In this document: piece after piece, positions 23,401 to 34,949 of the stretch
How positions within the stretch are numbered: the first letter of the stretch is position 1
Layout of the letters: the number at the start of each line of letters is the position of its first letter
Assembly (NCBI GenBank): GCA_011109175.1
Contig: RDEW01000002.1
Coordinates: 551,885 to 615,884, forward strand
DNA from: Dicyema japonicum
Taxonomy: Eukaryota > Dicyemida > Rhombozoa > Dicyemidae
Direction: 5' to 3'
Length of the DNA: 64,000 nt
The notes under the pieces: model-generated
What the model saw: only the letters and a program-made list of their open reading frames with translations
Told to the model about the DNA's origin: nothing
Database searches by the model: none
Position numbers and translations under genes: made by a program

Positions 23401-25514
23401 AATTGAAAGAATTTGAAGGATTATCTATCAGAAGTTGCGTGTATAGGATGATAGTTAATATGATTCTATGATGCTAATAATAAGGTTAGATTTTTTGTGT
23501 CATTTTAACTTTTATTTATTTACCTAACGTCTATGTTAAAAACTAAAAACTGCTCTAAGAGATAAATAGAATAAATTGACCAACTTTAAAATAAAATTTT
23601 CTACCGGTATAGGTCACGTGTGTTTTTTGAATCTAGTTTTTCTTAATCTGCTTTTACGAATTATCCTGTAGGTGACTATGTTAAATGGAGGAAATTGAAT
23701 AAATACTAATGCTTAGGTTATTCCAATAACTTTCGTAATTTATGGAGCAGTTGAAAAAATGATGAAACATGGATTGAAGAATTGCAACCAGGTTTGTAGA
23801 TCCTCGTGAGAACAATTCCCTCAATAGTGCGAAATGGACATTGAAAATTTACCCTATTTACAATTCTATATAAAACAGACATTAGATATTTCCGGAGACA
23901 GCACAAAAGTTCAGGGATCACGGAAGAAACTACATGAACTTATTGGTTAATTCTTCGATTACTTTGGAACTGCCTAGTGAGTAATCAAAAACAAAATTAA
24001 AATAAATAACAAATCTATAAAGTTATGGACAAAAAATCTAAAAAATCACCACAAAACCAATTCAGGATCACAAATTGAAAGAGTCTCGTGAGAATACAAT
24101 AATGGAATGTGATGTATTGACATATCACTATAGATCTGTAACAGTAATTCAGTTAACTCACAATATGCAAATTACATCCTTCATTAGTATTAGACATCTC
24201 CACTCCCTCCACAAACAATCCTTCAGGGGGTCGAATAATCCCTCTAAACTAAATCTCACATAATACAGTGGACGTAATCGCCTATTCAACACGTGGAAAA
24301 GCAGAACATTCTCCCTGTAATGCAATGCTAATCTGTTTCCTCTGGAATTGCTGACAATCCCAACAGGGATACCTCCAATTGTTAACTCTGATTAATTAAC
24401 CCACATGCGTATACCAGGCCCAACGTTGTAAGGACAAAGATCCATTAAAGTGAAGACAAATGTCTTCTGCTCCATGCAGAGGCCGTAAATGATTTGTGAA
24501 TTATTTGTAGTGAATATAAAAAGATTCTGTTGATTAATAAACACAGCAGACTGAATTATATAAATTATACTTTAATAACATATTCATAAACATTACTTCG
24601 AGATATATATCCATATTCTTCGATGGTTAACCAAATTCTTTATTAAATACATAAATTCAAACATAAAATAGTTCGATGTGTGGCATGTGATGACGGTTCC
24701 ATTATTGCAGCAGAAGATAAATCTAATGGGAAATAGGCCGAATGCAGAATATTCCGAATTTACTTTTGTAATAATATTAGCTTTCTATTAATATTTCAAT
24801 AATTACACAATAATAGTGGAGGAAATCAAACTAGTCAACAGAATAGACTCCTCATTTAACAAAGCTGCGTGCGTAACTGGAAAATCCGATTGAGAAAAAT
24901 CTAGAATATTCCTAATTGTTCTAGAATATATAAACATAATACTTTATGTCTTTGATACTGAGAATAACACATCCAACATTATCCCCAATGACAAGCAAAT
25001 CATTTTTAATCCACGACAGGAAATATGTGTTCTCACTACCAAGGGATACCCTACAAGACGGGCATCCTTCGCAGTCAAATATGAGTACTTCGTCCTTTTT
25101 TGAGATTGCTGTTAGTTTGTTGGCTTGGTTGATCGTAATTGTTTTGCATGTTAGGCTAATATAAGTGTGAAATTACCAATGAGAAGGTTTTTTAGTAAGA
25201 TAACTCAGTATACTGGTTTTGGGTATACGGGGGATGTGGATGGTTGGTGTTGATATTATAATCTGATCGGAAATGTGCCAAAATTCCTGCAAAAATAGAG
25301 AGTAATACTGAGAGAATATCTTCTGTAGGAGCAGTATAGTAAAATATATAGCCGTATTCTATTAGTCCTATTTCTCCTTTCTTAGGAATTGAGGCATATG
25401 CTTCGTAGTTGTAGAGTGACTATAATCATGCACACATAACCACCTTTGAGGACATTAAATGTTTTAAAAGTTTTATTTAATAAATATGGATATTGTAAAA
25501 TAACAAAAAAATAC
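23401..25514. repeat. Tandem repeat unit 2
   Basis: Direct repeat of 21129-23397 without the 138-bp insertion. After the shared AAAATAACAAAAAAATA it continues into unique sequence (CATTGGTAGTGAC). Confidence 0.95.
23718..25455 (-). CDS. Multi-exon gene, beta-propeller-like, copy 2
   Basis: ATG at 25455; first exon of four codons. Introns at 25420-25443 (24 nt), 25287-25308 (22 nt) and 25156-25176 (21 nt) join exons in frame. The reading passes SLYNYEAYASIPKKGEIGLI, EFWHISDQIIISTPTIHIPR, then NKLTAISKKDEVLIFDCEG and SWIKNDLLVIGDNVG. Further minus-strand exons toward lower coordinates read KANIITKVNSEYSAFGLFPI, CCNNGTVITCHTSNYFMF, QSAVFINQQNLFIFTTNN, GGIPVGIVSNSRGNRLALHY and LTELLLQIYSDMSIHHIPLL, joined by further introns of about 19-27 nt. 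The last block ends RKLLE-stop at 23718. Repeated beta blades suggest a propeller. One alignment to VPS11 looked tempting for a single blade but did not extend. Membrane-traffic function is a guess. Confidence 0.6.
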
Positions 25515-25559
25515 ATTGGTAGTGACAGTATCAAACAATATTTTAAAATACCTTTGGTT

Positions 25560-25860
25560 CACATTTTTCTGGTGTTAACAAACCTTTCCAGAACACTAAA
25601 CGTTTCTCCAATACTTACGGAACCCCACCGTTGCTTCCTCAAGATGTCAAAGTCTCCTGACCATCCCCTCGGACCGGATATCAAGCTATACCAGGGCACC
25701 TGGTAGAGATACGAAAAGAAGTTTTCCCCTTTGTGGAGATTAATCCAGGACTCCAAAACTAACCGCAGGCAAATGCCTGGTATGGACACCGGCATCACTT
25801 AACTTAGACGATAACTCTTGTCCTTTTTCTTGCGATTCCGGGGTTAATATAATTAAATTA
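25560..25860 (+). mobile_element. Family J retrotransposon 3' end
   Basis: Ends in GGCATCACTTAACTTAG...GCGATTCCGGGGTTAATATAATTAAATTA, the family J tail layout. The coding scrap before it resembles the C-terminal end at 28010-28130 (PGF.S. pattern). Confidence 0.55.
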
Positions 25861-26239
25861 AGCAAACTTGTGCAATACGAATCTGAAGAAGATTAATGTC
25901 TCTCAAGTAATAGTCACTAACGTTTTACAAAGGTTCTCCTCTTCCCCGCTAAAACTAATCTTTTTGAGGAATTTGTGAGGTAAAAGGAGCCCTGTTGATA
26001 CTTCCTAATTTCCCAAAATTGACTCTTACATACAGGAAGTGCGTCGGTTCTTTTGACGAACATCAAGTAAAGATGAAACGGCTGCTTAAGGATGCCGGGA
26101 TCATCTGAATGCCAAGTATTCCCTTTTAATTTGTCGATGATAAGGTTTAAATAATAACAATACCTAAGGGTGCAAGAGAATCAAATTTTTCTCTATTCAG
26201 CCAACTAGCGGGTATTGTCTCAGACAGAAGCCTAATGAA

Positions 26240-28170
26240 CTTACACCTTCCTACGCTCCAGAGATCTCGAGGAGAACCCAACCCCGTCTCAACTAACTAT
26301 TTACAGCTCAACGTTAACAACATCAAGTCGAATATTTTGGAGCTATGAGCACTCCTTTCTAACCATTGTGTAGAAGTCTCAGTTATTCAAGAAAGCAAAC
26401 TTAATTCGTCATTCTTAAACCCAGTCTTCCAAGATTGCACCATCTTGAAAAAGGAATGTCTTGGATTTAATGCGACCTCTTTACTATCATCAAAAACCAA
26501 GTATCACACATATAAGTTTCTACAACTGGATATCTTATTGTAAGAAAACAGGAAAACCGAACAACAAATCATAGCCTTGGAAAATGGCGTATTTACTCTA
26601 TATATTGTTGACACGTAAATTTTCCCTCCTGTTTCATACCCTAACGATTATGCTCTCAGATAACCATATAATTATCTTCTGAACGCCACACACCTGCAAT
26701 GGTTTTACTTTCAAGACTATGATGTCTGAGAAAACCATATTATCGATTCCCTCGGAAAATTCGTGCTTTTGAATTACAATTGTAGCCACATCAGGACACC
26801 AACACGGCGTAAAGATAGTATTATTTCTCCTGATATAAAAAGAACTCAATAATATCAGTCACAAGGACGCTACGGTTATTCACAAAGACTTCTCAAAGGC
26901 ATAAACATCTCTATGCAATGGCACAGTCTTAAGGCCACCGCGTTGTCTGATGTATTCTTTCCGGAAATTGTCAGGAATGTTATTGGAACGATGAAGCCTT
27001 CTCCTGCCCTCTTTAACCTATTTCTACGAGATATGCAATATCCGTAGGAAATCCAGATGATTATTGATGCTATAATAGTTCCACATGCAACAAAACTGCA
27101 GTATTTTTTGCGAAAGGCCAAAAGCGAAAAAAACAAACCTCACCTGATTGGATAGAGATGGAGTGGAAAGCGTCCTTAATTGTACTGAAAAAGGCCTCGA
27201 CATTACAAGAACGCGCAGCTGTTAAGATCCTTACTTGGATAGTTCATTAAAAACGACCATTTTGGTAAATTGATAATTGACTAGGGATCCAAGATATGAA
27301 TACATAAGGAATACATGCAGGCACGATAATCAACATGTTTATGTCATCTTTTAGGATATCTTAATTCACTATTTGTTCACAGTAAATATTTTATTTACAT
27401 TTTTTAGCGTGTAATTATAAAAAAAACACATGAGAAGTCATTGATTTGGATTTTAGAGAAAGGGTAAAATTAAATTATTGACCCCAATTTCGCTAACATG
27501 TAGGAAACTGGCAACCATCTAATAACGCACCGCTAATATATGATGCTCCCAGAGATCCATTACTTTTACGTCGAGCCTGGTGGTCTAGAACAAACAAAAA
27601 GATCCCAAACTACTCCCCAGCAGAGACAGATGATGTCCACACCATAAACGAGAAAGTTCCACTCTAACGGACCTAGGAAGAAGCAGTTGTGAGGAGCTAA
27701 CCTCAGGAGGTCTGTACTCCAGTATCGTTTTCTCTTCGAGAGTTCATATTGCACACATAACACAAATTCATGCTGGAATAAATTGATTTTTTATTTTGAA
27801 TCGTCAATTTCTGCAAAGGACCTCGAAGTCGCCTATCAAATGGTTCAGAGGATGCTCAATTCTTAACCCAATGGTTTGAAAAACTACGTCTGGAAGTATC
27901 ACCTACAAAATCTTTTGTGACCTTTTTTACATTTTGCAAACAACATTATACAAGGATGCCTAAGACCACGACTAACGATGTGGATAAATATCTCTCTTCC
28001 TCTATGAAGCCATGGACAAATATCTTAAAAACCGTCCCAGATAACCACATATCCTTTCTGGAGACCTATCCAGGATTTTCGTCCACGTCGGATAAGACCT
28101 TTCCTGTATTGGCCTGGGGTCACAGTTAGTTGGACTTTCTTTTCCTTTTAACCTGATGATCGTGTGTTAA
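26240..28170 (+). mobile_element. Family J non-LTR retrotransposon, heavily degenerate
   Basis: Begins with a decayed 2A-like motif (RDLEENPTP, 26252-26290) just before the endonuclease start (LQLNVNNIKSNILEL, then VIQESKL). The centre is not alignable by eye. The 3' part (27785-28130) reads as RT C-terminus (SPTKSFVTFF, FLETYPGFSSTSDKTFPVL) and ends with GTCACAGTTAGTTGG and TTAATAATAATTC. Confidence 0.65.
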
Positions 28171-28260
28171 TAATAATTCTGATACTATTATTATTATTAC
28201 TTTTTTATAAACCAATTTTAGTTAACGTAAAAACTAACATTTAACAACTGCTGGCTGCTC

Positions 28261-28690
28261 TCACATAATTGAGAATGCATTTCTCCTGACGATTCGCAGA
28301 ATTGCACTCAATGAACCAGCTCCTTTCTCTCCTATCATTTTTTCCTGGCGATGAGCAAGCCGATTCTGTTTAACAGGACCAGTGACCTGTTTCCTATGAT
28401 TCCTGACGTTTCCACGGCGACTGGTTAAAAAATGAACTGTCCACCAAGACATGCGTACTTCTTTACTCTCGTTTGTCGATACAGAAGCCAGACGAGCCAG
28501 ACGATGCTGATCAAGCACAGGTTTTATCTCTTCTATGATCTTTGAGCATAAAAGCTTGTCCCATTCTCGTTGTTTATTAGCGTTCTTCGGGAATCCAACA
28601 CCCAGTCGCGTCCAGACTTCCCGAGCCATGCATACCACTGGTTCATCGTCCGATCCGTTAATGTAGCGTAGGATCTACTATTATTATAAT
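28261..28690 (-). mobile_element. Family R non-LTR retrotransposon fragment
   Basis: A 125-codon minus frame (28261-28638) reads EVWTRLGVGFPKNANKQREWDKLLCSKIIEEI then DQHRLARLASVSTNES, the segment after the thumb that precedes the VE.SG block in this lineage (compare 14560-14990). Truncated at both ends. Confidence 0.6.
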
Positions 28691-28692
28691 AT

Positions 28693-28761
28693 TAGACACC
28701 TGTGCACGCGGATTCTCTTCAAGGACTTATTCCAATAGTAATGAGCGTACACAGGTGTCTA
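28693..28761. repeat. 69-bp inverted-repeat element
   Basis: The left arm TAGACACCTGTGCACGC (28693-28709) is matched by the right arm GCGTACACAGGTGTCTA (28745-28761), 16 of 17 positions pairing, with a 35-nt centre. It could be a tiny MITE or a cruciform/hairpin. Confidence 0.85.
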
Positions 28762-28859
28762 GTTTTGATTTAAAGTGCTTAGGAGACTTGAAATAAATAT
28801 TTTATTATTGCATTTGTAAGAAGAAGAGTATTTAAATAAGCAGTTTAAAAATCAAGTTT

Positions 28860-29090
28860 TTATTTTTACCCACTTGAGGTGTTTCCCATTGTCCTCCATC
28901 TCTGGGATCTTTAGGATCTCGTATTAGAGCCTAGAAATGACCGTTGAAAGTTTTTGAAATTAGCATTGAAGCTCACGCCACTTAACAGAATGATATTGTC
29001 GAAATTTTCAGAAACTCAAATTCTTCATATCTTGTTCACTCACTTTTTCGGCAATGTTTTTATTTGTTCAAAACTTTTTTTAATTAAAAT
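28860..29090 (-). other. Minus-strand coding candidate, unresolved
   Basis: The minus strand contains an open block ALIRDPKDPRDGGQWETPQV followed by GTAAAA, and upstream ENFDNIILLSG and NIAEKVSEQDMKNLS. A 46-nt intron (longer than the local norm) would join two of them in frame. Looks gene-like but I cannot name a family. Confidence 0.3.
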
Positions 29091-29124
29091 CCGTCATTTA
29101 TTTGCGAGTTTTTCTCGCTGATGT

Positions 29125-29370
29125 TCATCTGGTGGAAGGTTCCACGCATCTACGATGCCGAAAGGGTTTGACGAGTGACGCCGTCATCAGTGGATTCTCA
29201 CTGCGGAACTGGATTGTCTAGAAAGGACACTCACACAAGAAAAAGAAACAAAGAAGTGAAGATCATTCCTTGGTTCTACGATTAGTTAAAATTAACTGTT
29301 CTTTACTTAAATAAAGTGTGTGTCCTGCCTATGCGGAGCTATAAATATTATGGCTCTCGTTAAAAGGCTT
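29125..29370 (+). mobile_element. SINE with LINE-like tail
   Basis: Body GGTTCCACGCATC...GTCATCAGTGGATTCTCACTGCGGAAC followed by ACACAAGAAAAAGAAAC and a tail ending TATGGCTCTCGTTAAAAGG. This is the directly oriented partner of the copy at 11.8-12.2 kb. The tail matches the 3' end of the family S element at 16.23 kb. Confidence 0.65.
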
Positions 29371-29649
29371 TTATTATTATTTGCGAGTTATCGTGTCAAC
29401 ATACAACATTGAGCTTTAATATTATTATCCGCTTAGTAAGCTTATGTGACAGAAGAATCAGGAACAATATTAGTTACACGTGATTAATATTCTAGGAAAT
29501 ATGCAAATAAATAGGTAAATTATAAATATATCGCAAACAGTATAATGCTTAAAAAGATTACCAAAAGTATATTCACAAGACAAGTTACATTATCAAAACA
29601 AAGCCCTTTAGGTTATATAAACATTTATATTAGAGAATAAGTTTGATCC

Positions 29650-30334
29650 ACTGAATTCATACATCCAAGAAAATCCTGAAGAAGTCAGTCTCCAAACTAT
29701 CTGTTTGGAATCCCTCTAAACGAGGTCATTGATGGATCATGCATTCATTACAAATTATATGTTGGCGTGATTTAATGTTAATTAAAGGCAATTCTTGAAG
29801 TGTTATACACTCAGGGACCAAATGAGGTGAATATCTTAGTAGAAAAGCACCAATCATAAAAAAAGTGAAGAATTGTGTCAAACTATCAAATATACACACG
29901 ACTTATGCATAGAACAAACAAGTGTTCTCGAAATAGGAACATTATTTAAGGTTACTGATTAAACCCATGTGGTAGAGATATCTCAGATCCCTACCAGTGT
30001 GTGTTCTTGATTCTCGATTGGGTTCCAAATGGCTACGTTGCCTGAAAACTAGTGACAATGATAAGAAAATGAAGATGTTTATAAGTATTGATTGAACTAA
30101 TGGTAGAGTTATAAACAAACTGCCCCTATCTCACATAGTAATGCTTAAATTGATTGTATGTCTCATTAGGAAGATTGCACATAACTCCACATATAATAAA
30201 ATGGACGCATGCTCCATCTGCATTTGTATTGGAGGAAGTATGTTCATTCCCGCATACTCAAATGATATCTGTGAAATCAGCAAAGCTGTATCTTCTTTAT
30301 ATTTAACAAACGAAAGATGGCAGAATGCGTCCAT
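29650..30334 (-). CDS. Unidentified multi-exon gene (tentative)
   Basis: The minus strand from an ATG at 30334 reads CHLSFVKYKEDTALLISQIS, EYAGMNILPPIQMQMEHASI and LLYVELCAIFLMRHTINLS. Downstream blocks LPLVQSILINIFIFLSLSL, RSHLEPNRESRTHTG and QFFTFFMIGAFLLRYSPHLV, then ECITLQELPLI, are all protein-like. The first two blocks connect in frame only if a 15-nt GT...AG segment (about 30116-30130) is removed; other junctions are unsettled. A TGA follows NECMIHQ. It may be a decaying gene. The 5' end overlaps the plus-strand small gene by 18 bp, so one of the two starts is probably wrong. Confidence 0.4.
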
Positions 30335-30638
30335 TTTATCGTAATAAACGCCACAAATCTGTTAGACTCCCAAATAGACGACTTTTTCTCGCAAATAACC
30401 ACAAATCGAGAAGGCTCAATTCGTGAATCCAGTGATATATTAAGTTACTTTAGTGAAACGACTACGGAGATCGACCACTCTTAATATTTATAATGATTTG
30501 TGTGAGAGAGAAAGTGATGATGCAACAATATCTGATGAGATTCGAAAGAGTACGTCCTCCAAATCATCTGATCTCACTTCAGAACTCCAATCACAAGATC
30601 TGTATAACAATGACATAATTCAAGGTCTCCAATTGTGA
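30317..30638 (+). CDS. Small two-exon protein, 99 residues
   Basis: Exon 1 is 30317-30431 and exon 2 is 30454-30638, joined in frame over a 22-nt GT...AG intron (30432-30453). The product starts MAECVHFIVINATNLLDSQI, has a basic patch at the junction (MKRLRRS) and ends in a Ser/Asp-rich tail (ESDDATISDE, SSKSSDLTSELQSQ). No family recognised. The intron fits the local size class, which supports a real gene. Upstream exons are possible. Confidence 0.55.
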
Positions 30639-30889
30639 ACCTAGTAAACAACTCCAACTATTTAGTAGAGCAAGTCAATTATCTTCGAAAACTATTACTA
30701 ATTGAAGTTATAATTTTCGTATTTTATTATACATTTAATTTATTAACCAAAATACAATGGAAAATAAGTTAATAATCAACAATTGATCATATTTATCTAG
30801 TTCCAACAGGAACAGTTTTCCTAAGTCCACAAAAAACATCGGAAGTAGAAGAAAACATCTGTTGAGAGAACAGTTGTGAGAACCCCTCA

Positions 30890-32200
30890 GGGCTTCGCGC
30901 CATCATGCAACTGGGCGTCACTTGATACTCAGTTTTCCGAGAAGATAGAAGTCAATGGAAGAGGTTGGGGCCTTAAGTAAACTGATCAGGAACCATATCC
31001 TGGTCAACAACATTTCGGATAACATCTCAGACCTCTTCCCTCAGGACGAAAAACTGGAACAACTAACTCTGAGAATCCGTCTACCCTCTCTCATTTTGAT
31101 AATCGTTTATATGTACATTTTCTCTCCATCGTCATTTTCCTGCAACTACCGCACGAACTCAAGTGATTAACCCGAACGGAAAACACGCTAAACGCAGAGT
31201 TCTCAATGGTATGCTGACCAACAACTGGATCAAAGGAGAGCTCTCATATCCGACAGTTTCGACATTTGATCATTCTCAATAATTTATGTAGGCATACAAG
31301 GATCTCATGCTGCAAAATATTCACTAAAGTGTGTCGCTTCAACGTCCTTCGTATCCCATTGATCCTGAAAAGCAAGCTCTCATCCAAACGAGAAATAATC
31401 TAACGAAAGCCGAAAGACAACAAGTGTACGTCACTTAAAGGATATCAAAACTAAATAAAGAAGTCATTCGGAACACAACAAAGAACGTTGGGAAGCCGTG
31501 CTGAAAAAAACTACATGAATATTTCTTCTATTGTATTAAGGAAATCGATAAGGAGCTCAAGAAGTGCTCTTCACATTTAATTGTACATCGAGAGTTACAT
31601 GGATTTTAGTCATAAACCAAATTAAAAAGACCTTGATCTTCGTTCAGGCCATGTCGAAAGAATAAATGAGTCAACATAACTTCTACGATCCGTCAATGCT
31701 GCAGTAATACGAAAAATGAATAACTCGTTTCATGCGGTTCAGACGATATCTCCATTCTTGAACTGAAGTACCTGGGTTCATCCGCGATAGTGCCAATAAA
31801 AAATTTTAAATCTCTCGATAAACTATAACAAGATACTGTTAATATGGAATAATTCACTGATATATCCCATCCTGAAGAAAAACAAACCACCTAACTGCCC
31901 GTTATCATAACGATCGGTTTCTATCATTCGCGCTTGTCGTTAAAAAGCTGGTACTCTCACGGATCTGCGAAAAACACTTAACAACAACGCATTTAACAAA
32001 ACTTGTTCAATTCATTTCCGACGCCCTGAATACTCAGAATAACAAGATAATACATAGGAATTTCGATTTAGTATCCTGGAAGATCTATACCGAAAAAAAT
32101 TTTACGACGTCGATCCATCCTAAACTCATGTTATGGTTGGAAAACTTTATCAGCGGTTGCATAGGCAAAGTGGTGGAGAATAACCAAAAATAAAAACATG
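30890..32200 (+). mobile_element. Family J non-LTR retrotransposon, heavily degenerate
   Basis: Scattered pieces in order: an endonuclease-linker region near 30955-31140, then RT-like ISDALNTQNNKII, HRNFDLVSWKIYTEKNF and LMLWLENFISG at 32000-32160. Many stops. The RT palm is barely readable. Confidence 0.5.
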
Positions 32201-32312
32201 ATACTTTCCAAATGAAGACCCACACCCTAAACTTATGAAACATTAACATACTTAAGTAAATTATATTATCTAATTTATTGGATAATCATCTAAGATTTTC
32301 TAATCATTTATT

Positions 32313-32384
32313 GGTCCCATAGTGTAGTGGTTATCACATCGGACTCTGAATCCGGTAACCCGAGTTCGAATCTCGGTGGGACCT
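32313..32384 (+). tRNA. tRNA-Gln: tRNA-Gln (CTG)
   Basis: Full cloverleaf: acceptor GGTCCCA/TGGGACC, anticodon arm TCGGA-CTCTGAA-TCCGG with anticodon CTG, T arm CCGAG-TTCGAAT-CTCGG and discriminator T. The A box TAGTGTAGTGG and B box GTTCGAATC are intact. No intron. A T5 run lies shortly downstream (about 32396). Confidence 0.95.
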
Positions 32385-32879
32385 TAATTATTTTGTTTTT
32401 AATTTAATTATCATAGAGTTTAAAAATTTTTTAATCAAAAACAATTTATTTACACAGACAATTAATAAAATCCAGCTGATAAGATGGAATGGACAACTGG
32501 ATCGTCTTGGACATCATCTTGGACTTCGTCTTGGTTAGTGAGGTCGAGGTATCAGGCCCCATCATAAATCAAGCATTTCCCCAGTGAGAAGAGAAAGACA
32601 GTTTCCCCGTCTGGACGCTTTCTATCTCCACAATCCAGGCCCACCAGTTCCAGAGATGACTGGAATCCAGCCGCCTCAAGAGAGCGCATCCCAGCTGATG
32701 TCGGCATGCATCGGGAACCGGCTTATGCTGAGATGGCAAGAGACTGGGTCAAGTCAAGCCCGACGCTGAAAAGGCCGAGGGGTCAAAACAGGAAAAGTAT
32801 GATGTCCTACCCGAGTATTTTTTGTTCGTTCCGCTTGTGGTTGAAACGTCGAATGGCCGCTGTATGACCTTTTTTTTAT

Positions 32880-33200
32880 TTTATTTTGTTTTTTTAAACA
32901 GAATAATTTTTTTTAACAATTATACAAATGTCAGTTGAGGAAGCCTGCTGCGTGGATTGCGAACGAGTTCCCTCGGAGTATGGCTTGGCCAATTTATAGC
33001 TAAAATTCCAATCTTTTGTCTTAGCCATAACCTTTCTCGTTGATCCCTCTTCTTTCTGGTAATCAATTTTCCGAGTTCTCGCAAGAACTCAGCCGTCTTT
33101 GGACCAACGGCTCTCGATGATTTTATTTTGTTTACCAATAAATCAAAGAAATATAAACTTACTATGTTTAAGGAAATTTTGAAAGAAAGTGTTGGTCATT
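32880..33200 (-). repeat. Dispersed repeat end with T-run, partner at 40.0 kb
   Basis: The segment 32895-32985 (TTTTTTTTAACAATTATACAAATG, GTTGAGGAAGCCTGCTG, GGATTGCGAACGAG) is the inverted counterpart of 39994-40075. The poly-A/T boundary marks the 3' end of a retroposed element on the minus strand. Confidence 0.65.
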
Positions 33201-33298
33201 CTTTATTATGTATTGAACATGACTAAGTCATATTTTGAGAAATCTAAATGAATATTAGATGCATTATTCTCTTTTGTCTAACCATCAGTTTAAAAATA

Positions 33299-34826
33299 CA
33301 GTAAAGTCCCTCAGATTGGCCAATTTTCAAATTATCAAATTGGCCAATTTATAGCTAAAAGTTCACGTCAGGGGTTCAAAAAAGCAAATTTTCCTAAGAA
33401 ATTGGCCAACATTATTAAAAAACATAAAATTTATTTTTACTAATTTTTTTCAATTATTTTGTTAAAAAAATAAAAATTTAAAACTAAAAATTTTACCATG
33501 TGTTCGAAAACTTCTCGTAATTATACAAGGCTTAATTGTTTCCAAAAACTAGAAATTTTGAGATATAAAGATGATAATAATACTACATTGTGCCAAGCAA
33601 TCGCTCACAGATATTCTGATTTATTTAATATTCGAATTTCAAGAAAAACAGTAATAATCTTAATTCCTAATTCCTGAGAGTCCATATTAAAAACATCTAA
33701 AAATTATATTCCTTCAACAAAGACATGCAAATCATTAACTTTCCTGAACTTGATACAAGGGTTGTTGAATAGATGGATTTGATGGAATCTAGGGGTAATT
33801 TTAATTTGATTATGTTAGGTGCTATGTTAAATGATCCACTAATATCAAATAAAGCACAAAATATTGGTGAAAAGTTATAAATTAATGATTTCAAGAATTC
33901 AAAAGGATTTCTAACACGATTCAAAAAAAGACATGGTTTTCGAATGCATAAATTACATGGGGGAATGATAACTGACAAACAACCTGACTTAGAAGGATTT
34001 GTAGATCACTTTGAAGAAATTTTTAAACCTTATAAAGAAGACGAAATTTACAATATGGATGAGACAGGGCTCTATTAAAAACTGATTTCGTCCAAGAGCA
34101 TATGCAAAACACGATTTGGTGGATATAAAAATTTCAAAGATCGGGTTTCAATTATGTTATGTACAAATATTAAATTATTATCACTCTAATAGAGCATGGG
34201 TGACCAGTTTTATTTTTAATCATTGGTTAATAACATTGGATAATGAATTGTTCCATCAAAAAAATTTTTTGTTATTAATGGACAATTGTCCTGCACGTTG
34301 TATAAAATCCAAATTGAAGAACATTCAGATATTAATTTTTCCTAAAAATAGTACAGCCTTTATACAACCTATTGATATTGGAATCATTAAAACATTCAAA
34401 GCTCATTTTAATAGACATAAGTTGTTATATCTAACACAAATATTGGAAAACAAAAACATTTCAGTTTATGAATATTATAAAAAGTTAAGTTTGAAAGACA
34501 CGGTTTTTTAGTACGGATGGAATGGGAAGATGTATCAATTGAAACAAGTTTCAATAAATTGCGTAAACAAGACATCGAGGTCATTCCAATTGATTGGATC
34601 AATAATATTACTGAAATTTTTAGGAAAACTGGCACTACATCTGATTGAACAATAAATAATATCGAAAATGAAAATGATGTAAAAATGATTTCTGCTATTA
34701 GAAGATACACTCAAAATAAAAAAAATTTTTTTACAATGGTTTTTTAAATAAATTTTTTTTTCAAATTCCCAAATTAGCCAAAAATAGTCCAGGAACAATT
34801 TTGGGCTAATTTAAGAAACTTTGCTG
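33299..34826 (+). mobile_element. Tigger/pogo DNA transposon, degenerate
   Basis: 1528 bp between terminal inverted repeats (CAGTAAAGTCCCTCAGATTGG at 33299; its complement-like end CTTTGCTG at 34826), flanked by TA on both sides as expected for this superfamily. The interior reads a CENP-B-type helix region (EKLEILRYKDDNNTTLCQAI), then GFLTRFKKRHGF, first catalytic Asp block YNMDETGLY, second block LLLMDNCPARC and the third as QPIDIGIIKTFK. Several stops and frame breaks, so inactive. A 131-codon frame (34116-34511) holds the last two blocks. Confidence 0.9.
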
Positions 34827-34949
34827 TAGTTTAGGAAATAGATCTCACATGATGCGTCACATATGACATTGATTTTTATTAAAATTATTATATAAAATAT
34901 TATTAGTCTGTTAAATATTTATCATAACTGTTGAAAATCATTCTTTTCC

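Noticed and set aside
25100-25160. VPS11 identity for the repeated propeller gene
   Set aside because: One blade resembled VPS11, but neighbouring exons did not follow the VPS11 order.
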